A stretch of DNA of 47,012 nt from Clostridia bacterium (GCA_029061465.1 JAIDRY010000202.1:1-47012); one strand, 5' to 3'. Positions 1 through 10,645 are shown, numbered from the stretch's first letter. Notes: generated by a model not told the origin, from the letters alone. Program-made: numbers and translations.

Positions 1-295
1 TCAGGTACTGAAACAAAAAATCGTTTTTGTACGTTTTTTCGTTTATTTCCGTGCCGTCCCCTAAAAAATCCAAATCTGTCTCAAACGTATCGGGAAGCAT
101 AACAAAACTTAATTCGTTTTCCTTATCCGCCAAATTTAAATTTGTTTTAACCGTATGCAAATCTTCCTTTGCAACGCAATCCGTTCCGCCGTTCGTAAAA
201 ACGAACGGTATTTTTTTATCCGAATTCGGCTCTAACGCAACTATTAACTCGTGCAGTTCAAAATCCTTAACCCATTCTTTGGTCATTATTTTCAT
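1..295 (-). CDS. Hypothetical protein, partial (runs off window start); N-terminus MKIMTKEWVKDFELHELIVALEPNSDKKIPFVFTNGGTDC...
   Basis: Open reverse-strand frame from ATG at 295 to the window edge, with upstream AAAGGA; the listed + ORF 27..320 is its antisense shadow. Confidence 0.6.
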   Translation of the reverse strand, partial: MKIMTKEWVKDFELHELIVALEPNSDKKIPFVFTNGGTDCVAKEDLHTVKTNLNLADKENELSFVMLPDTFETDLDFLGDGTEINEKTYKNDFLFQYL

Positions 296-447
296 TAAAT
301 TAATTCCTTTTGTTTTTTAATAATTTTTTCTAAAAGTGCGCACAATTAGTGTAATTAAATTATATCTTCTGTTTCTTAACATTGCAAGCAAATTGTTAAG
401 TAACTGAAGATAATAAATTGTAATAAAAACACTACTTTTGGGGAATT

Positions 448-885
448 ATGTCGAATTTATCAGAACAGCTTACTGAACTTATGAACGAGGACGGTTATAC
501 GCAATCAACACTTGCTGAAGCAATGAAAACTCCGCGTGCTAAAATTTCATTGTATCTATCTGGAAAATCTGTACCCAACTATAAATATTTAGTTGCTTTT
601 ATTAACTTCTTTAATTGTTCGGCAGACTTTTTGATAGGTTTAAAAGATTATCCGAACCGCGACGTTCCGTATAAACCTGTACAGCCTTTTAATATTCGTT
701 TGCGTGAAATTTTAAAGCAAAAGGGCAAAACTCAAAAATCTTTAATTGAAGTTAAACATTTTTCTTGGAATACACTTCACGGTTGGTTGACAGGTAAATC
801 TTTACCGTCCGTAGATAATTTGAAGAAGCTTGCAAAGTTTTTTGACTGTTCTGTTGATTTCATTTTAGGTCGTACGGATTATTAA
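448..885 (+). CDS. XRE-family protein with two tandem helix-turn-helix domains
   Basis: Two copies of an HTH_3-like pattern, each ending ...F[ND]CSxDF[IL][IL]G[LR]xDY. Confidence 0.8.
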   Translation: MSNLSEQLTELMNEDGYTQSTLAEAMKTPRAKISLYLSGKSVPNYKYLVAFINFFNCSADFLIGLKDYPNRDVPYKPVQPFNIRLREILKQKGKTQKSLIEVKHFSWNTLHGWLTGKSLPSVDNLKKLAKFFDCSVDFILGRTDY

Positions 886-892
886 ATAATTT

Positions 893-916
893 AAGTCCCG
901 CAAGATAGCGGGACTT
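893..916 (+). terminator. Rho-independent terminator after HTH gene
   Basis: AAGTCCCGC-AAGATA-GCGGGACTT followed by GTTTTATTT. Confidence 0.75.
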
Positions 917-930
917 GTTTTATTTGCGCG

Positions 931-959
931 TTGACTTTTAGCGGTAATTATAATATACT
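931..959 (+). promoter_or_regulatory. Sigma-A-type promoter of glyA
   Basis: TTGACT-N17-TATACT upstream of AAGGAG and the glyA ATG. Confidence 0.7.
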
Positions 960-978
960 AATTTAAAAGGAGCGTAGT

Positions 979-2229
979 ATGATTGATATTTCCCTCATTG
1001 CAAAGACAGACCCCGAAATTGCCGAAGCTTTAAAGGCAGAGCTTTCACGCCAGCAAAACAATATTGAATTAATTGCAAGCGAAAACTTCGTTTCCCCCGC
1101 GGTGCTTGCGGCGGCGGGCAGTCATCTAACAAATAAGTATGCGGAGGGTTATCCCGCTCACCGCTATTACGGCGGCTGTCAGTGCGTGGACACTGCCGAG
1201 GATTTGGCGCGTAACCGCTTAAAAGAAATTTTCGGCTGCGAATACTGCAACGTTCAGCCCCATTCGGGCGCAAGTGCAAACCTTGCCGTACTCTTTGCCG
1301 CGTGTCAGCCGGGTGATACTATTATGGGTATGAACCTCGCCCACGGCGGTCATCTCTCGCACGGCTCGCCCGTCAACATTTCGGGTAAGTATTTCAATAT
1401 TGTGCCCTACGGAGTTAAAGAAGGGGAAGAGGTAATCGACTATGACGAAATGGAAAAGATTGCAATCGCTTGTAAGCCTAAGCTCATTATTTCGGGCGCA
1501 AGCGCATATCCCCGCGTGATTGACTTCAAGCGCATACGCGCTATCTGTGATAAGGTAGGCGCGCTGATGTTCGTCGACATTGCGCACATTGCGGGCTTGG
1601 TTGCCGCAGGGCTTCACCCCTCGCCGGTTCCTTTCGCGGACTTCGTTACTACGACCACTCACAAGACCTTGCGCGGACCCCGCGGCGGCGTTATTATGTG
1701 TAAGGAGGAGTGGGGCAAGGCAATCGATAAAGCCGTGTTTCCCGGCGTTCAGGGCGGACCCTTAATGCACATAATTGCCGCAAAAGCCGTTGCTTTTAAA
1801 GAAGCGCTTTCAGACGAGTTCAAGGAATATCAAAAACAGATTGTCAAAAACGCAAAGGCTATGGCGGACGAGTTTTCAAAGCTCGGCGTCAAAATGGTCA
1901 GCGGCGGCACGGACAATCACCTTATCTTATTGAACCTCACCGACAAGGGCATAACCGGCAAGGAGCTTGAAAAGCTTTTGGACGAAGTCAATATTACCGT
2001 AAACAAAAACGCAATTCCTTTCGATATGCAAAAGCCGTTCGTAACCTCGGGCATTCGCATAGGCACACCCGCAATGACTTCGCGGAGAATGAAGGAAGCG
2101 GAAGCACGCACTATTGCAAGCCTGATTACGGAAATTATCGAGGAGCGCGAAAATGCCGCCGAGTACGTCAAAGCGGAGGTTGGTAAACTTTGCCGCGCGT
2201 TCCCCTTATATGAAAATATAGTAAGGTAA
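979..2229 (+). CDS. glyA: Serine hydroxymethyltransferase
   Basis: Full-length SHMT sequence incl. [10 protein letters not shown] and [14 protein letters not shown]. Confidence 0.97.
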   Translation: MIDISLIAKTDPEIAEALKAELSRQQNNIELIASENFVSPAVLAAAGSHLTNKYAEGYPAHRYYGGCQCVDTAEDLARNRLKEIFGCEYCNVQPHSGASANLAVLFAACQPGDTIMGMNLAHGGHLSHGSPVNISGKYFNIVPYGVKEGEEVIDYDEMEKIAIACKPKLIISGASAYPRVIDFKRIRAICDKVGALMFVDIAHIAGLVAAGLHPSPVPFADFVTTTTHKTLRGPRGGVIMCKEEWGKAIDKAVFPGVQGGPLMHIIAAKAVAFKEALSDEFKEYQKQIVKNAKAMADEFSKLGVKMVSGGTDNHLILLNLTDKGITGKELEKLLDEVNITVNKNAIPFDMQKPFVTSGIRIGTPAMTSRRMKEAEARTIASLITEIIEERENAAEYVKAEVGKLCRAFPLYENIVR

Positions 2230-2234
2230 AACGT

Positions 2235-2263
2235 TTGACAACAGCCGCACGGCGTAATATAAT
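2235..2263 (+). promoter_or_regulatory. Perfect consensus promoter, presumed original ribU riboswitch promoter, now cut off by the mobile element
   Basis: TTGACA (2235-2240)-N17-TATAAT (2258-2263) just upstream of attL. Confidence 0.8.
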
Positions 2264-2281
2264 TAACTCAACAATCGAATT

Positions 2282-2305
2282 TTCTTTGGGGCGGGGTGAA
2301 ATTCC
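2282..2305 (+). repeat. attL core: orphaned 5' segment of FMN riboswitch
   Basis: Identical to 18348-18371, but followed by element sequence instead of the rest of the aptamer. Confidence 0.88.
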
Positions 2306-2324
2306 TTACCAAACAGCGATTACA

Positions 2325-2358
2325 ACCGATTTTTGCTCAAAAATGAGCAAAAATCGGT
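2325..2358. terminator. Perfect 15-bp hairpin, terminator-like, at element left end
   Basis: ACCGATTTTTGCTCA-AAAA-TGAGCAAAAATCGGT followed by ATTTTT; downstream of the integrase and of the orphaned promoter. Confidence 0.7.
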
Positions 2359-2403
2359 ATTTTTACGCCATTTTTTAGAGCGGGGAAAAGTAGAAGTGCA
2401 TTT

Positions 2404-2426
2404 TTTGGGGCACAAATCGGGGCATA
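2404..2426 (+). repeat. Left putative integrase arm-type repeats
   Basis: TTTGGGGCACA followed by ATCGGGGCATA; counterpart of 18231-18252. Confidence 0.5.
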
Positions 2427-2547
2427 AACTGACAGCTTATAAACTGCGCATTACTGCATCGCGCTTGCGTTTTTCCTCGGTCATTTACTATTTGTAAACT
2501 CCCGTCAAAAAATCCGCACGCTCCTTGTTCTAATTGCTTCTAAACTC

Positions 2548-3756
2548 TCAGTAACTCCAAACAAGTTTCTTGGCTTCATTGAGCAAGTATTCGTCCGACA
2601 GGTCTGTATAGGCGTTTGCCAACGCTCCCGAAGAATGTCCCATAAATTCGTCCCTTGCTGCATCCGCAACTCCGCACTCACGACAACGAGTGTAAAAGGT
2701 GGTGCGCATATCGTATATCTTGTGTCCTTTAACGTGTTCGTTCATGTGCGTTCGCATACTTTCCACGTAAGGGAAGTCAAGCTCGGTTACGCCTTCAAGG
2801 TAAGGTTTAAGCATAGGCGAAATTGGAATACGCTTATATTCAACCTTTTTGTTTTTGCGCTTGCTGTTTACCGCAATTATAAAGTCGCCTTGAATTTTTG
2901 CGGTCTTGTATTCGTTAGGTCGCATACCCGTGTAAAGTGCAACCGCGAAGGGGACAAGATAGCGCGTTCCTTTTAAACCGTCAAGCAGCTTGCGTTCTTC
3001 TTGTTTGGTAAGAGCTTTGCCGTGTGTTCTCTCGTGTTCGCTATGTACCACAATTGCAAGCGGATTTTGCGTTATTAAATTGTGCGCAATCGCCATCTTG
3101 AAAATGCAGTTTAAAAGCGAATGAATTTCGTCGGCGGTTTTGCCCATACCTTTCTCAACGTATTTGTCCAATAACGTCTGACAGTCGGAAGCAGTAATTT
3201 TCTTTAACGGTTTTGAGCCGAAGTGAGGCAGTATGTGATTTTTGTATCTGCCCATATCTCCGCTGTAAGTTTCCTTTGCAACCTTTTTAATTCTGAAATT
3301 CTCAAAGTAGTAAGTTGCAAACTCGTTAAAGGTAGTGGGGACGGTTGACTTTGTTACACCGCTGTCCGCAGTTTTCAACGCTTCAATAAACTTTTCTTTT
3401 GCCTTTTCCAAATCGTTGCTCGATACGGCTATATTGTAACCGTGTCGGCGGTAACGAATCTCGTAGTTAATAGTTTTTCTGCCGCTTATGCGTTTGCGGC
3501 ATTTGACCAAGCGGTCATTAATAATCAGTTCTTTTCTAAATCTTATCGGCATTTTTGATAACTCCTGTTTAGTGAATTTCAAAAACACCGTTTGATTTTT
3601 AGATTGATTGTTGTTCCCGATAATGCTTTGCAAAATGTTTTCATCAATACTGTCAGCCGCCGCGTTTAAGCAAAGTTGCAGTATTCTGTCACGCTTGCCG
3701 CTATCGGGTATGTCTTTTAAAAGTTGTAATAGTTCTTCTAATTTGTTGTAGTTCAA
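2548..3756 (-). CDS. Tyrosine recombinase/integrase
   Basis: Phage-integrase architecture: ALYTGMRPNE, FMGHSSGALANAYTDLSDEY C-terminal motif; adjacent to attL. Confidence 0.9.
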   Translation of the reverse strand: MNYNKLEELLQLLKDIPDSGKRDRILQLCLNAAADSIDENILQSIIGNNNQSKNQTVFLKFTKQELSKMPIRFRKELIINDRLVKCRKRISGRKTINYEIRYRRHGYNIAVSSNDLEKAKEKFIEALKTADSGVTKSTVPTTFNEFATYYFENFRIKKVAKETYSGDMGRYKNHILPHFGSKPLKKITASDCQTLLDKYVEKGMGKTADEIHSLLNCIFKMAIAHNLITQNPLAIVVHSEHERTHGKALTKQEERKLLDGLKGTRYLVPFAVALYTGMRPNEYKTAKIQGDFIIAVNSKRKNKKVEYKRIPISPMLKPYLEGVTELDFPYVESMRTHMNEHVKGHKIYDMRTTFYTRCRECGVADAARDEFMGHSSGALANAYTDLSDEYLLNEAKKLVWSY

Positions 3757-3893
3757 ATAATCTTATTCGGACGGGCTTAGTTTTCGTCCTTATAGCTTTG
3801 AATACTATGTTCTCTTTCCATTGCATGTTCCTCCTTGTTTTTAGTAGGGTTTGTATCCTACCTTATTTTTTTGTAAATTGCAAGCGTTTGAAA

Positions 3894-5126
3894 CTAAAAT
3901 TTATAGTTATCGCTTGATTTAAATTTGGGTTTTAATTTTTCAGTTTGTCTTTCCTTAGCTGTTCGCTTTGCCTCGTCTAACTTATCGGGAGCGTAGTCGT
4001 TGAGAAGAATTACTAAGTCTCTGTATTTCTCTAACGTTGGGATGCGCTTTTGTACGGCTTGCAACTCGGTGAAAAGTTTTTCTCTGTCTTTGTCGGTTAT
4101 TTTCTTTTCACTTTCTAACCGCTTATATTCGGTTGTAAGCCCGATAATCATCTTTCGCAACTTCGTAGTAGGTGATAAAGGAAGAGTACCGCTTAACGCT
4201 TCATTAAATGCGTCTAAATATTCTTGCAACGGTTTCAATTCTTCGGTTGCTTTTTCTTTGCGCTTTTCAATTTCAGCTAGCTCGTCCATCGCTTCATCTC
4301 TTACGGAAGTAGCAAGCTTCGCTTGCTTTTCTTTACTTTGAGCTTCTTCTGTAATTGCGGCAAGTTCGGCTTCCTGTTGCTGTTTCTGCCATTGATACTT
4401 CGTGGTATGCTTTTTGTTGCTTCCGATTTCTCCGCGTTCTAAACCGTAACGGATTGAAACTGTACTGTAAAACTCATCTTGCATATTGCCGTAAGATAAC
4501 TGTCCGCCGCGTTCCGCCCAAAAGTCCGAACTGCATAATTTAGGCTTGTCCAATTTAACGTATTCGTAAATACTTTTGCCTCGTTCGTCCTTTGCTTGTA
4601 CGGGCGAGCCTTTTTCATTTCGTGAGACTTTTCCGTCTGCACCTTTTGCGTAAACTTTTTTCTTTGCCGTATCAACGATAGGTAAATAGTAAAGTTGTAG
4701 GTGTGGAGTAGTTTCATCAAAATGAATTACAGCCGATAATATATTTTCATCTGTCCCGTGATAACCGATATACGATAAGGCAAACTTATAAGCATGGTCA
4801 AAGAAGTCCATTACTTCGATAGGCGGTGACATTCCCTGAACGTAGCCGAGCTTTTCAAAGAAAGTAGGGTCTGAAGTTATAATCATACCTTCGAATGCGA
4901 TTGATTTTGCTTTTTCATTAAAGCTCACTTCTAAGTCTTTCATTGTCTTTTTCCATTGAGCGTTCAATCCTCCGTCCGATTTCTTGTAATAGAAGTTAAG
5001 GGGAGTACGCTCTGAGTCTATATCCTCGTTGCGGTTATGCGTTGCTGTTCTTTCTGTCTCGGCTCCGATTTTGCCTAAACTGTTTTTTGTAAATGGTTGT
5101 ATTCTAACTACCTGATAACTTATAAT
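3894..5126 (-). CDS. mobV: MobV-type (Mob/Pre) relaxase; ORF track starts at TTG 4967 but coding sequence extends upstream to a non-canonical start
   Basis: HFDETTPHLQLYYLPI relaxase motif. Upstream in-frame translation (I)ISYQVVRIQPFTKNSLGKIGAETERTATHNRNEDIDSERTPLNFYYKKSDGGLNAQW resembles a MobV N-terminus; AGGAGG at 5132-5137. Confidence 0.82.
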   Translation of the reverse strand: MISYQVVRIQPFTKNSLGKIGAETERTATHNRNEDIDSERTPLNFYYKKSDGGLNAQWKKTMKDLEVSFNEKAKSIAFEGMIITSDPTFFEKLGYVQGMSPPIEVMDFFDHAYKFALSYIGYHGTDENILSAVIHFDETTPHLQLYYLPIVDTAKKKVYAKGADGKVSRNEKGSPVQAKDERGKSIYEYVKLDKPKLCSSDFWAERGGQLSYGNMQDEFYSTVSIRYGLERGEIGSNKKHTTKYQWQKQQQEAELAAITEEAQSKEKQAKLATSVRDEAMDELAEIEKRKEKATEELKPLQEYLDAFNEALSGTLPLSPTTKLRKMIIGLTTEYKRLESEKKITDKDREKLFTELQAVQKRIPTLEKYRDLVILLNDYAPDKLDEAKRTAKERQTEKLKPKFKSSDNYKF

Positions 5127-6029
5127 TTTGTCCTCCTAAATTTTTAATGTTTCGGATAACTACGTATCCATATCTCACTAGGCTACAAGTAGCCAGTTCG
5201 CCCTTGCAGGGAGCTGTTTGGTGTTGATTTGGTAACGTTTTGGTGTAAAGATTTTGCCTGATTAAGGCGGTCTGATTGTCATAGATTTACCTCCGAAAAT
5301 ATAATTTTTGCCACTTAAAGAATGTGGTTGATAACACAAAAAAGGGTACAAAAAAGCCGCTGATACGCTCAACGTAATCACCGACTTAACCGTGTTTAGC
5401 AATGCTCAATTGCTCTATGGTGGTTAGCCATTCTATGAAATTTTTTGTATGCTGAAATTAACCATCAACATTATCCGACTTATCGCTGTCATGGGAATCT
5501 CGGATAACTCCGGCTGCACATAGTTTGTTGTCATAAAAAATTGTACAACAACAAAAGCCTATCACGGCTCGCGATTTTTGCGTATAGCAAAAACACCTCG
5601 CGTTCAAAATCGCAAGCTAAGGCAGGAACGGTCTCTTTCCGTTCAAAAAACTTTCTGCGCTTAATGGACAATGCCCCGTACGTCCACCGCAGAACTCTTA
5701 CCCTATTAAAGGGTACAGTACCACTCATTACTCTATCTTGGTACAGTACATATTCTATCACAACGATAGCGGCAAGTCAAGAGAAAACGAACATTTGTTT
5801 ATATATTTTTTCATTAAAGCAGGCTTACTTGAAAAGCTGCAAACATTGCTGACACATGCTGGAAAATTAAGAACAGATAGAAGGAAACGAAAATTCGTAT
5901 AATATAAGCATTGCTTTATTGACTGAAATGAAGTATAATATTTTGGGAATATTTGGTATTTCATATTTCTAATTGACAGTAATTAAAATATAAAAGCGTC
6001 GCATATAGAAAGCTTACAAAGGAAGTTTT

Positions 6030-9000
6030 ATGGATACTGAAAGACTAAGCAAGTGGGCAGATTTGTTGCTCGATACAGGCAAGAGAAATAACTTAATCAA
6101 CTTTAAAGACTCAAAGCAAGGAACGGTGGAAATTGTCGCTCCTGATTTTAATACGCTTTTTGAGAAGGCGGAACATTCTGCCGTTTTTGAAGTTTATGAT
6201 CCGAAACTTGATAACGATGATGACGAACTTGATACAGATGAAGATAGCGAACAGCAGGAACGTCAGTCAAAGCAATCTTATCTTATAACGTATGCGGGCA
6301 GATTAAAGCGAAATCAGATCCTTGCTTATAACGTAGCAAATAAACCTATACAGGCATTAAAAAGTATTGGTAGGAAAGCAAGGACGGCTATTGAAGAAAC
6401 GGGTGTAAATATTGCTTATATTGCATTTGGTTTTATTCGCTGGACTGAAAGCGACAACTCTCAGATTGAAATGCGCGCACCTATTTTACTTGCTCCTATT
6501 GCAATTGAAAATCAATCGGCTGTAGAACCGTATTACGTCAAAGTATTAGACGACGACATAATTGTTAATCCTACATTCACATACAAGCTTCAGAATGAAT
6601 ACGGCATTAAATTCCCCGAATATGATGAAGATGACGGTATAGAGAAATACTTAGATAAAGTTTCCGCCCTTTTGGCAAGACTTAAATGGACAGTTACTAC
6701 TGAATGTAAAATCGGCATTTTTTCTTTCTTGAAAATCAATATGTACAAGGACTTGAAAGAAAATACGGCGAAAATTGCTCAGAACAGTAGCGTTCGTGCC
6801 TTGTTAGGAGAATCATCTTCTTTGGGCGCAACAAGTTTAGATGAAACTAAAGTAATTGATTTATTGGCACTTCACAATGTCGTTGATGCGGACTCAAGTC
6901 AGGCTGAAGCAATAGAAACCGCCAAAGAAGGCAAAAGTTTTGTATTGCAGGGGCCTCCCGGAACGGGAAAAAGTCAGACCATAACTAATATCATCGCAGA
7001 GTGTTTAATGGACGGCAAAAAAGTATTATTCGTATCTGAAAAACTTGCCGCATTGAATGTCGTTTATGATAAGTTAAAAAAGGTTGGTCTTGAAGAATTC
7101 TGTTTGGAACTTCATAGCCATAAAGCGAATAAAAAACAGGTAATCGAAGAACTTTGCAAGACTCTTCGATTACAGAAAAGCGGCGTATCGGATAAGGCTG
7201 AAAAAGAGTTAAAAATAAAACAGGAAGCCCAGCGACAGTTAGACGCTTACGCTGTAGAGCTACATAAAATCCGTCCTAACATAAATAAAACACTTTATCA
7301 GTTGTATGAAGAAGTATCTGCTTGCAGGTCGGCAGCAGATATAAGTTTTGTAATTCAAGACATAAAGAATAAGGGTGAAAACTACATAGACACCACTGAA
7401 AATTTTTTAAATCGTTATACAGGTTATATCGATTCGATAGGTTCAGATTACCATAAAAACGTATGGTACGGATACATAAATACTGATAGCTCTTATCAAA
7501 GTGTAATGAGACTTAAAGAAGACTTGCAAGCGGTTAATACTTTATGCCATTCTTTACTGGAAATAAACGAAAGGATTAAAGCAAATTACGGAATTTCAAC
7601 AAACTGTATTAATGATGCACTGTCGTTAAATAGCTTTTTCGAATTAGCAGGAAAAAGTGATTTTATAACACCGTCCTTGTTTAGTTTTGCCGTGTTGGGA
7701 GACGTAAAGCAAACCGTCAAACAGTTGCAGACTATAGCCAAAGACATTTTGCAAAACAAAGATATTTTAGACAAGGTCTTTGATGAGGACCTGTATAAAT
7801 TAGATGGGCAAGTCCTTCATAAAAAACTAACCAAGCAGTACAAAGGTTGGGTTACGCGCTTATTCAGCGGAGAATATAAGCATATCATTAGCGATATAAA
7901 AATTTGCAAGAAAGACGGCAAAAAGATAAAGTATGCGGAAGCGGTGAATGTGACTGATACTTTAAGCAAATATCAGAAAGGTATAGAAGAGTTTAACGAA
8001 CAGCAATTAAAAATTAAATCTTTATTGGGTAAAGCATATATTGGGGTTAATACTGATTTTGAAAAATTGCTTTCGGAATTGGAAATATTGACATCGGCAA
8101 TAAACGGCTTCACAGAAATTACCCAATTAGCCCATATGCCTTTTGAGATATTCTTATCTCAGAAAATGCAGTTTAAGCAAATTGCCGAAAGATATAGCCG
8201 TTTGTTAGAAGCTAATAAAGAACACCTTGATCGCCTGTTGGCAAGTTTTAATGCGAACGAATACAACATTCTCCATACATCTAACAGCGCATTAATCGAA
8301 AAGTTAAATTTGTGTCTTACAAATACCGATAAACTTGATAACTGGTGCGACTTTATTAAGTTGATAACCAAATTACAAGAAAGCGGTTTACGTACTTATA
8401 TTGATTTCGCAATTCAGCAAAACATAGATTCACGCAAAATAGTTTTAACTTATAAAAAAGCATTTTATTCACAATGGGTTGACGCTGTTTTACATGAGTC
8501 GCCTATTCTTATTGAGTTGGCGCGTGTTCCTCACGATGAAATGATTGAACGCTTTAAAGAAAAGGACACTTTAAATTTTGAAATAAATAAGGCGAAAATC
8601 AAAGCAAAATTATCCGCTCAAAGGCCTCGATTAGACATGGTGGCACAAGGTAGTGCAATAGCTATTTTGTTACGTGAAGGAGAGAAGAAACGCAAAAAGA
8701 AAGGTATAAGGCAATTATTATCAGAGTTGGGCGATTTAGCACAGACTTTGAAACCTTGCTTTTTAATGTCTCCTTTGAGCGTCAGTACGTTCCTTAATTC
8801 GGAAATGAAGTTTGACGTAGTAATCTTCGACGAGGCATCACAGATATTCCCTCAGGACGCTATAGGTGCTATTTACAGAGGAAATCAGTTGATTGTTGTC
8901 GGAGATTCAAAGCAAATGCCGCCCAGCAATTTCTTTAATTCAGGAACTGATAGTGATGACGATGATGAAAGTGAAGATATAACCGATTTTGAATCGATTT

Positions 9001-10628
9001 TGGATTTGTGTTCTACTTCCTTCCCGCAAAGAAGATTGAAATGGCATTACAGAAGCAGATACGAACAACTTATTTCATTTTCAAATAAAAATTTCTATGA
9101 TAACGATTTGGTTACTTTCCCTTCCTCAAAAATGGATTCTGCGGGAATAGGCGTTGACTATTTTTATGTGGAAGGCATCTTTGACCGCAAGAGCAAAACT
9201 AATCAGATTGAAGCTGAACGTATCGTGGATTTGGTATTTGAAAATATTAAAAAGTATCCGAGCAGAAGTTTAGGCGTTGTTGCTTTTAGTATTTCACAAC
9301 AGAATTTAATAGAGAAATTGATATATAAACGCAGACAGCAAAATGCTGCGTTCGAAGAATTCTTCAAATCTGATAGAGCGGAACCATTCTTTGTAAAAAA
9401 TCTTGAAACCGTGCAAGGAGATGAACGAGATACAATAATTTTCAGTATCGCATACGCAAAAGATTCACAAGGAAGATTATTACTGAATTTTGGTCCAATC
9501 AACCGTGAGGGCGGCGAAAGACGTTTAAACGTTGCTGTTACTCGTGCAAAGTTTAATGTACAGTTAGTTTCCTCGATGCACTACTACGACATTGACTTAA
9601 CACGTACAAAGTCAGTCGGCGCAAGATTATTACGCGAATATTTAGACTATGCAGAAAACGGCATTACCGCATTAGAGAGAAGTATAACCGTTAACAAATC
9701 AAATCAGTTTGAACAATATGATTCTGAATTTGAATTGGAGGTTTGCGAATTTTTACGCGAACATGGTTTTACTGTAGATACTCAAGTCGGCTGCTCGTCG
9801 TTTAAAATTGATTTGGCATTGAAACGCCCTGATTCTTCTGATTATGTGCTTGCTATTGAATGCGACGGAGCAACTTATCATTCTTCTAAAACTGCCCGTG
9901 ATAGGGATAGATTGCGTCAGGACATATTGGAACGTATGGGATGGAAATTCTATCGAATATGGTCCACCGATTGGTTTCGCAACAAGCAGGTTGAAAAGCA
10001 AAGGCTTCTGGATGCGGCAAAAAAGGCATTGGAAAATTCTCCGGTTAAAGTTAGCCATACCGATATAGAAAACGATAATTTTTCGGAAACAGTCGTAGAA
10101 AAACATTTTGAATTTCCGAAATATAAAATGGTAGATGCATTGTCAGCTGCACGAAATTTCAGAGGAAATATATTTTCTGTTGTTCGTGCGATTGTTGAAG
10201 TTGAGTCCCCTGTTTCAGAAGAATGGCTTTTGAAGCGAATAGTATTCCTGTTCGAAGGACGTGAAAAAGTTACTAATGTAGTTCGTGCAGAATTTAACAG
10301 GCAAATGTGGAACTGCGCAAGATTCGGAATTGTGCGTAAAGACGGATTTTTGTATTGGCAGGGTAGTGAAATCCCGATGTTGCGTGTCCCCGCCAATGGC
10401 ATTGAACCAAGAGATATAAAATATATAGAGTTGCGTGAGCTTGCTTTGGGACTGAAAGAATTATTAAAGCAAAATGTTTCTGCCGAAAAACTTGGGCTTT
10501 TTAAACTTCTGACGCAAACTCTTGGGTTTAGCCGTATGGGAGATGCTATTTTGGAGCGAATGGAAAGCGCATTAAAACTTATCGCAAAGGACATTGAAAC
10601 TAACGGCGAAATGATTTCGTTAAAATAA
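6030..10628 (+). CDS. Large DUF4011 / SF1 helicase / Vsr-like nuclease (MTES_1575-type) / DUF3320 protein, Hhe-type antiphage protein
   Basis: Walker A LQGPPGTGKSQT, Walker B VVIFDEASQ, C-terminal helicase NVAVTRAK, then FEXEV...FKIDLAL...AIECDGATYHSSKTARDRDRLRQ nuclease block. Confidence 0.85.
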   Translation: MDTERLSKWADLLLDTGKRNNLINFKDSKQGTVEIVAPDFNTLFEKAEHSAVFEVYDPKLDNDDDELDTDEDSEQQERQSKQSYLITYAGRLKRNQILAYNVANKPIQALKSIGRKARTAIEETGVNIAYIAFGFIRWTESDNSQIEMRAPILLAPIAIENQSAVEPYYVKVLDDDIIVNPTFTYKLQNEYGIKFPEYDEDDGIEKYLDKVSALLARLKWTVTTECKIGIFSFLKINMYKDLKENTAKIAQNSSVRALLGESSSLGATSLDETKVIDLLALHNVVDADSSQAEAIETAKEGKSFVLQGPPGTGKSQTITNIIAECLMDGKKVLFVSEKLAALNVVYDKLKKVGLEEFCLELHSHKANKKQVIEELCKTLRLQKSGVSDKAEKELKIKQEAQRQLDAYAVELHKIRPNINKTLYQLYEEVSACRSAADISFVIQDIKNKGENYIDTTENFLNRYTGYIDSIGSDYHKNVWYGYINTDSSYQSVMRLKEDLQAVNTLCHSLLEINERIKANYGISTNCINDALSLNSFFELAGKSDFITPSLFSFAVLGDVKQTVKQLQTIAKDILQNKDILDKVFDEDLYKLDGQVLHKKLTKQYKGWVTRLFSGEYKHIISDIKICKKDGKKIKYAEAVNVTDTLSKYQKGIEEFNEQQLKIKSLLGKAYIGVNTDFEKLLSELEILTSAINGFTEITQLAHMPFEIFLSQKMQFKQIAERYSRLLEANKEHLDRLLASFNANEYNILHTSNSALIEKLNLCLTNTDKLDNWCDFIKLITKLQESGLRTYIDFAIQQNIDSRKIVLTYKKAFYSQWVDAVLHESPILIELARVPHDEMIERFKEKDTLNFEINKAKIKAKLSAQRPRLDMVAQGSAIAILLREGEKKRKKKGIRQLLSELGDLAQTLKPCFLMSPLSVSTFLNSEMKFDVVIFDEASQIFPQDAIGAIYRGNQLIVVGDSKQMPPSNFFNSGTDSDDDDESEDITDFESILDLCSTSFPQRRLKWHYRSRYEQLISFSNKNFYDNDLVTFPSSKMDSAGIGVDYFYVEGIFDRKSKTNQIEAERIVDLVFENIKKYPSRSLGVVAFSISQQNLIEKLIYKRRQQNAAFEEFFKSDRAEPFFVKNLETVQGDERDTIIFSIAYAKDSQGRLLLNFGPINREGGERRLNVAVTRAKFNVQLVSSMHYYDIDLTRTKSVGARLLREYLDYAENGITALERSITVNKSNQFEQYDSEFELEVCEFLREHGFTVDTQVGCSSFKIDLALKRPDSSDYVLAIECDGATYHSSKTARDRDRLRQDILERMGWKFYRIWSTDWFRNKQVEKQRLLDAAKKALENSPVKVSHTDIENDNFSETVVEKHFEFPKYKMVDALSAARNFRGNIFSVVRAIVEVESPVSEEWLLKRIVFLFEGREKVTNVVRAEFNRQMWNCARFGIVRKDGFLYWQGSEIPMLRVPANGIEPRDIKYIELRELALGLKELLKQNVSAEKLGLFKLLTQTLGFSRMGDAILERMESALKLIAKDIETNGEMISLK

Positions 10629-10645
10629 AATTCACTTATTTATAT

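Noticed and set aside
1219-1662. Long reverse-strand ORFs inside glyA
   Set aside because: Antisense shadows of a strongly supported gene.
5264-5281. Tiny ORF MTIRPP with GGAGG SD upstream of the relaxase
   Set aside because: Only six codons plus stop; could be chance. Region may instead contain oriT, which I cannot place confidently.
5433-5534. 33-aa minus-strand ORF MTTNYVQPELSEIPMTAISRIMLMVNFSIQKIS upstream of the relaxase
   Set aside because: No convincing SD; may be a decayed accessory peptide of the element, not supportable alone.
5700-5760. Repeated GGTACAGTAC motifs upstream of the helicase-nuclease gene
   Set aside because: Short palindrome seen twice; possible operator but too little evidence.
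9950-10594. 214-aa reverse ORF within the helicase-nuclease gene
   Set aside because: Antisense shadow; no SD and composition mirrors the sense gene.
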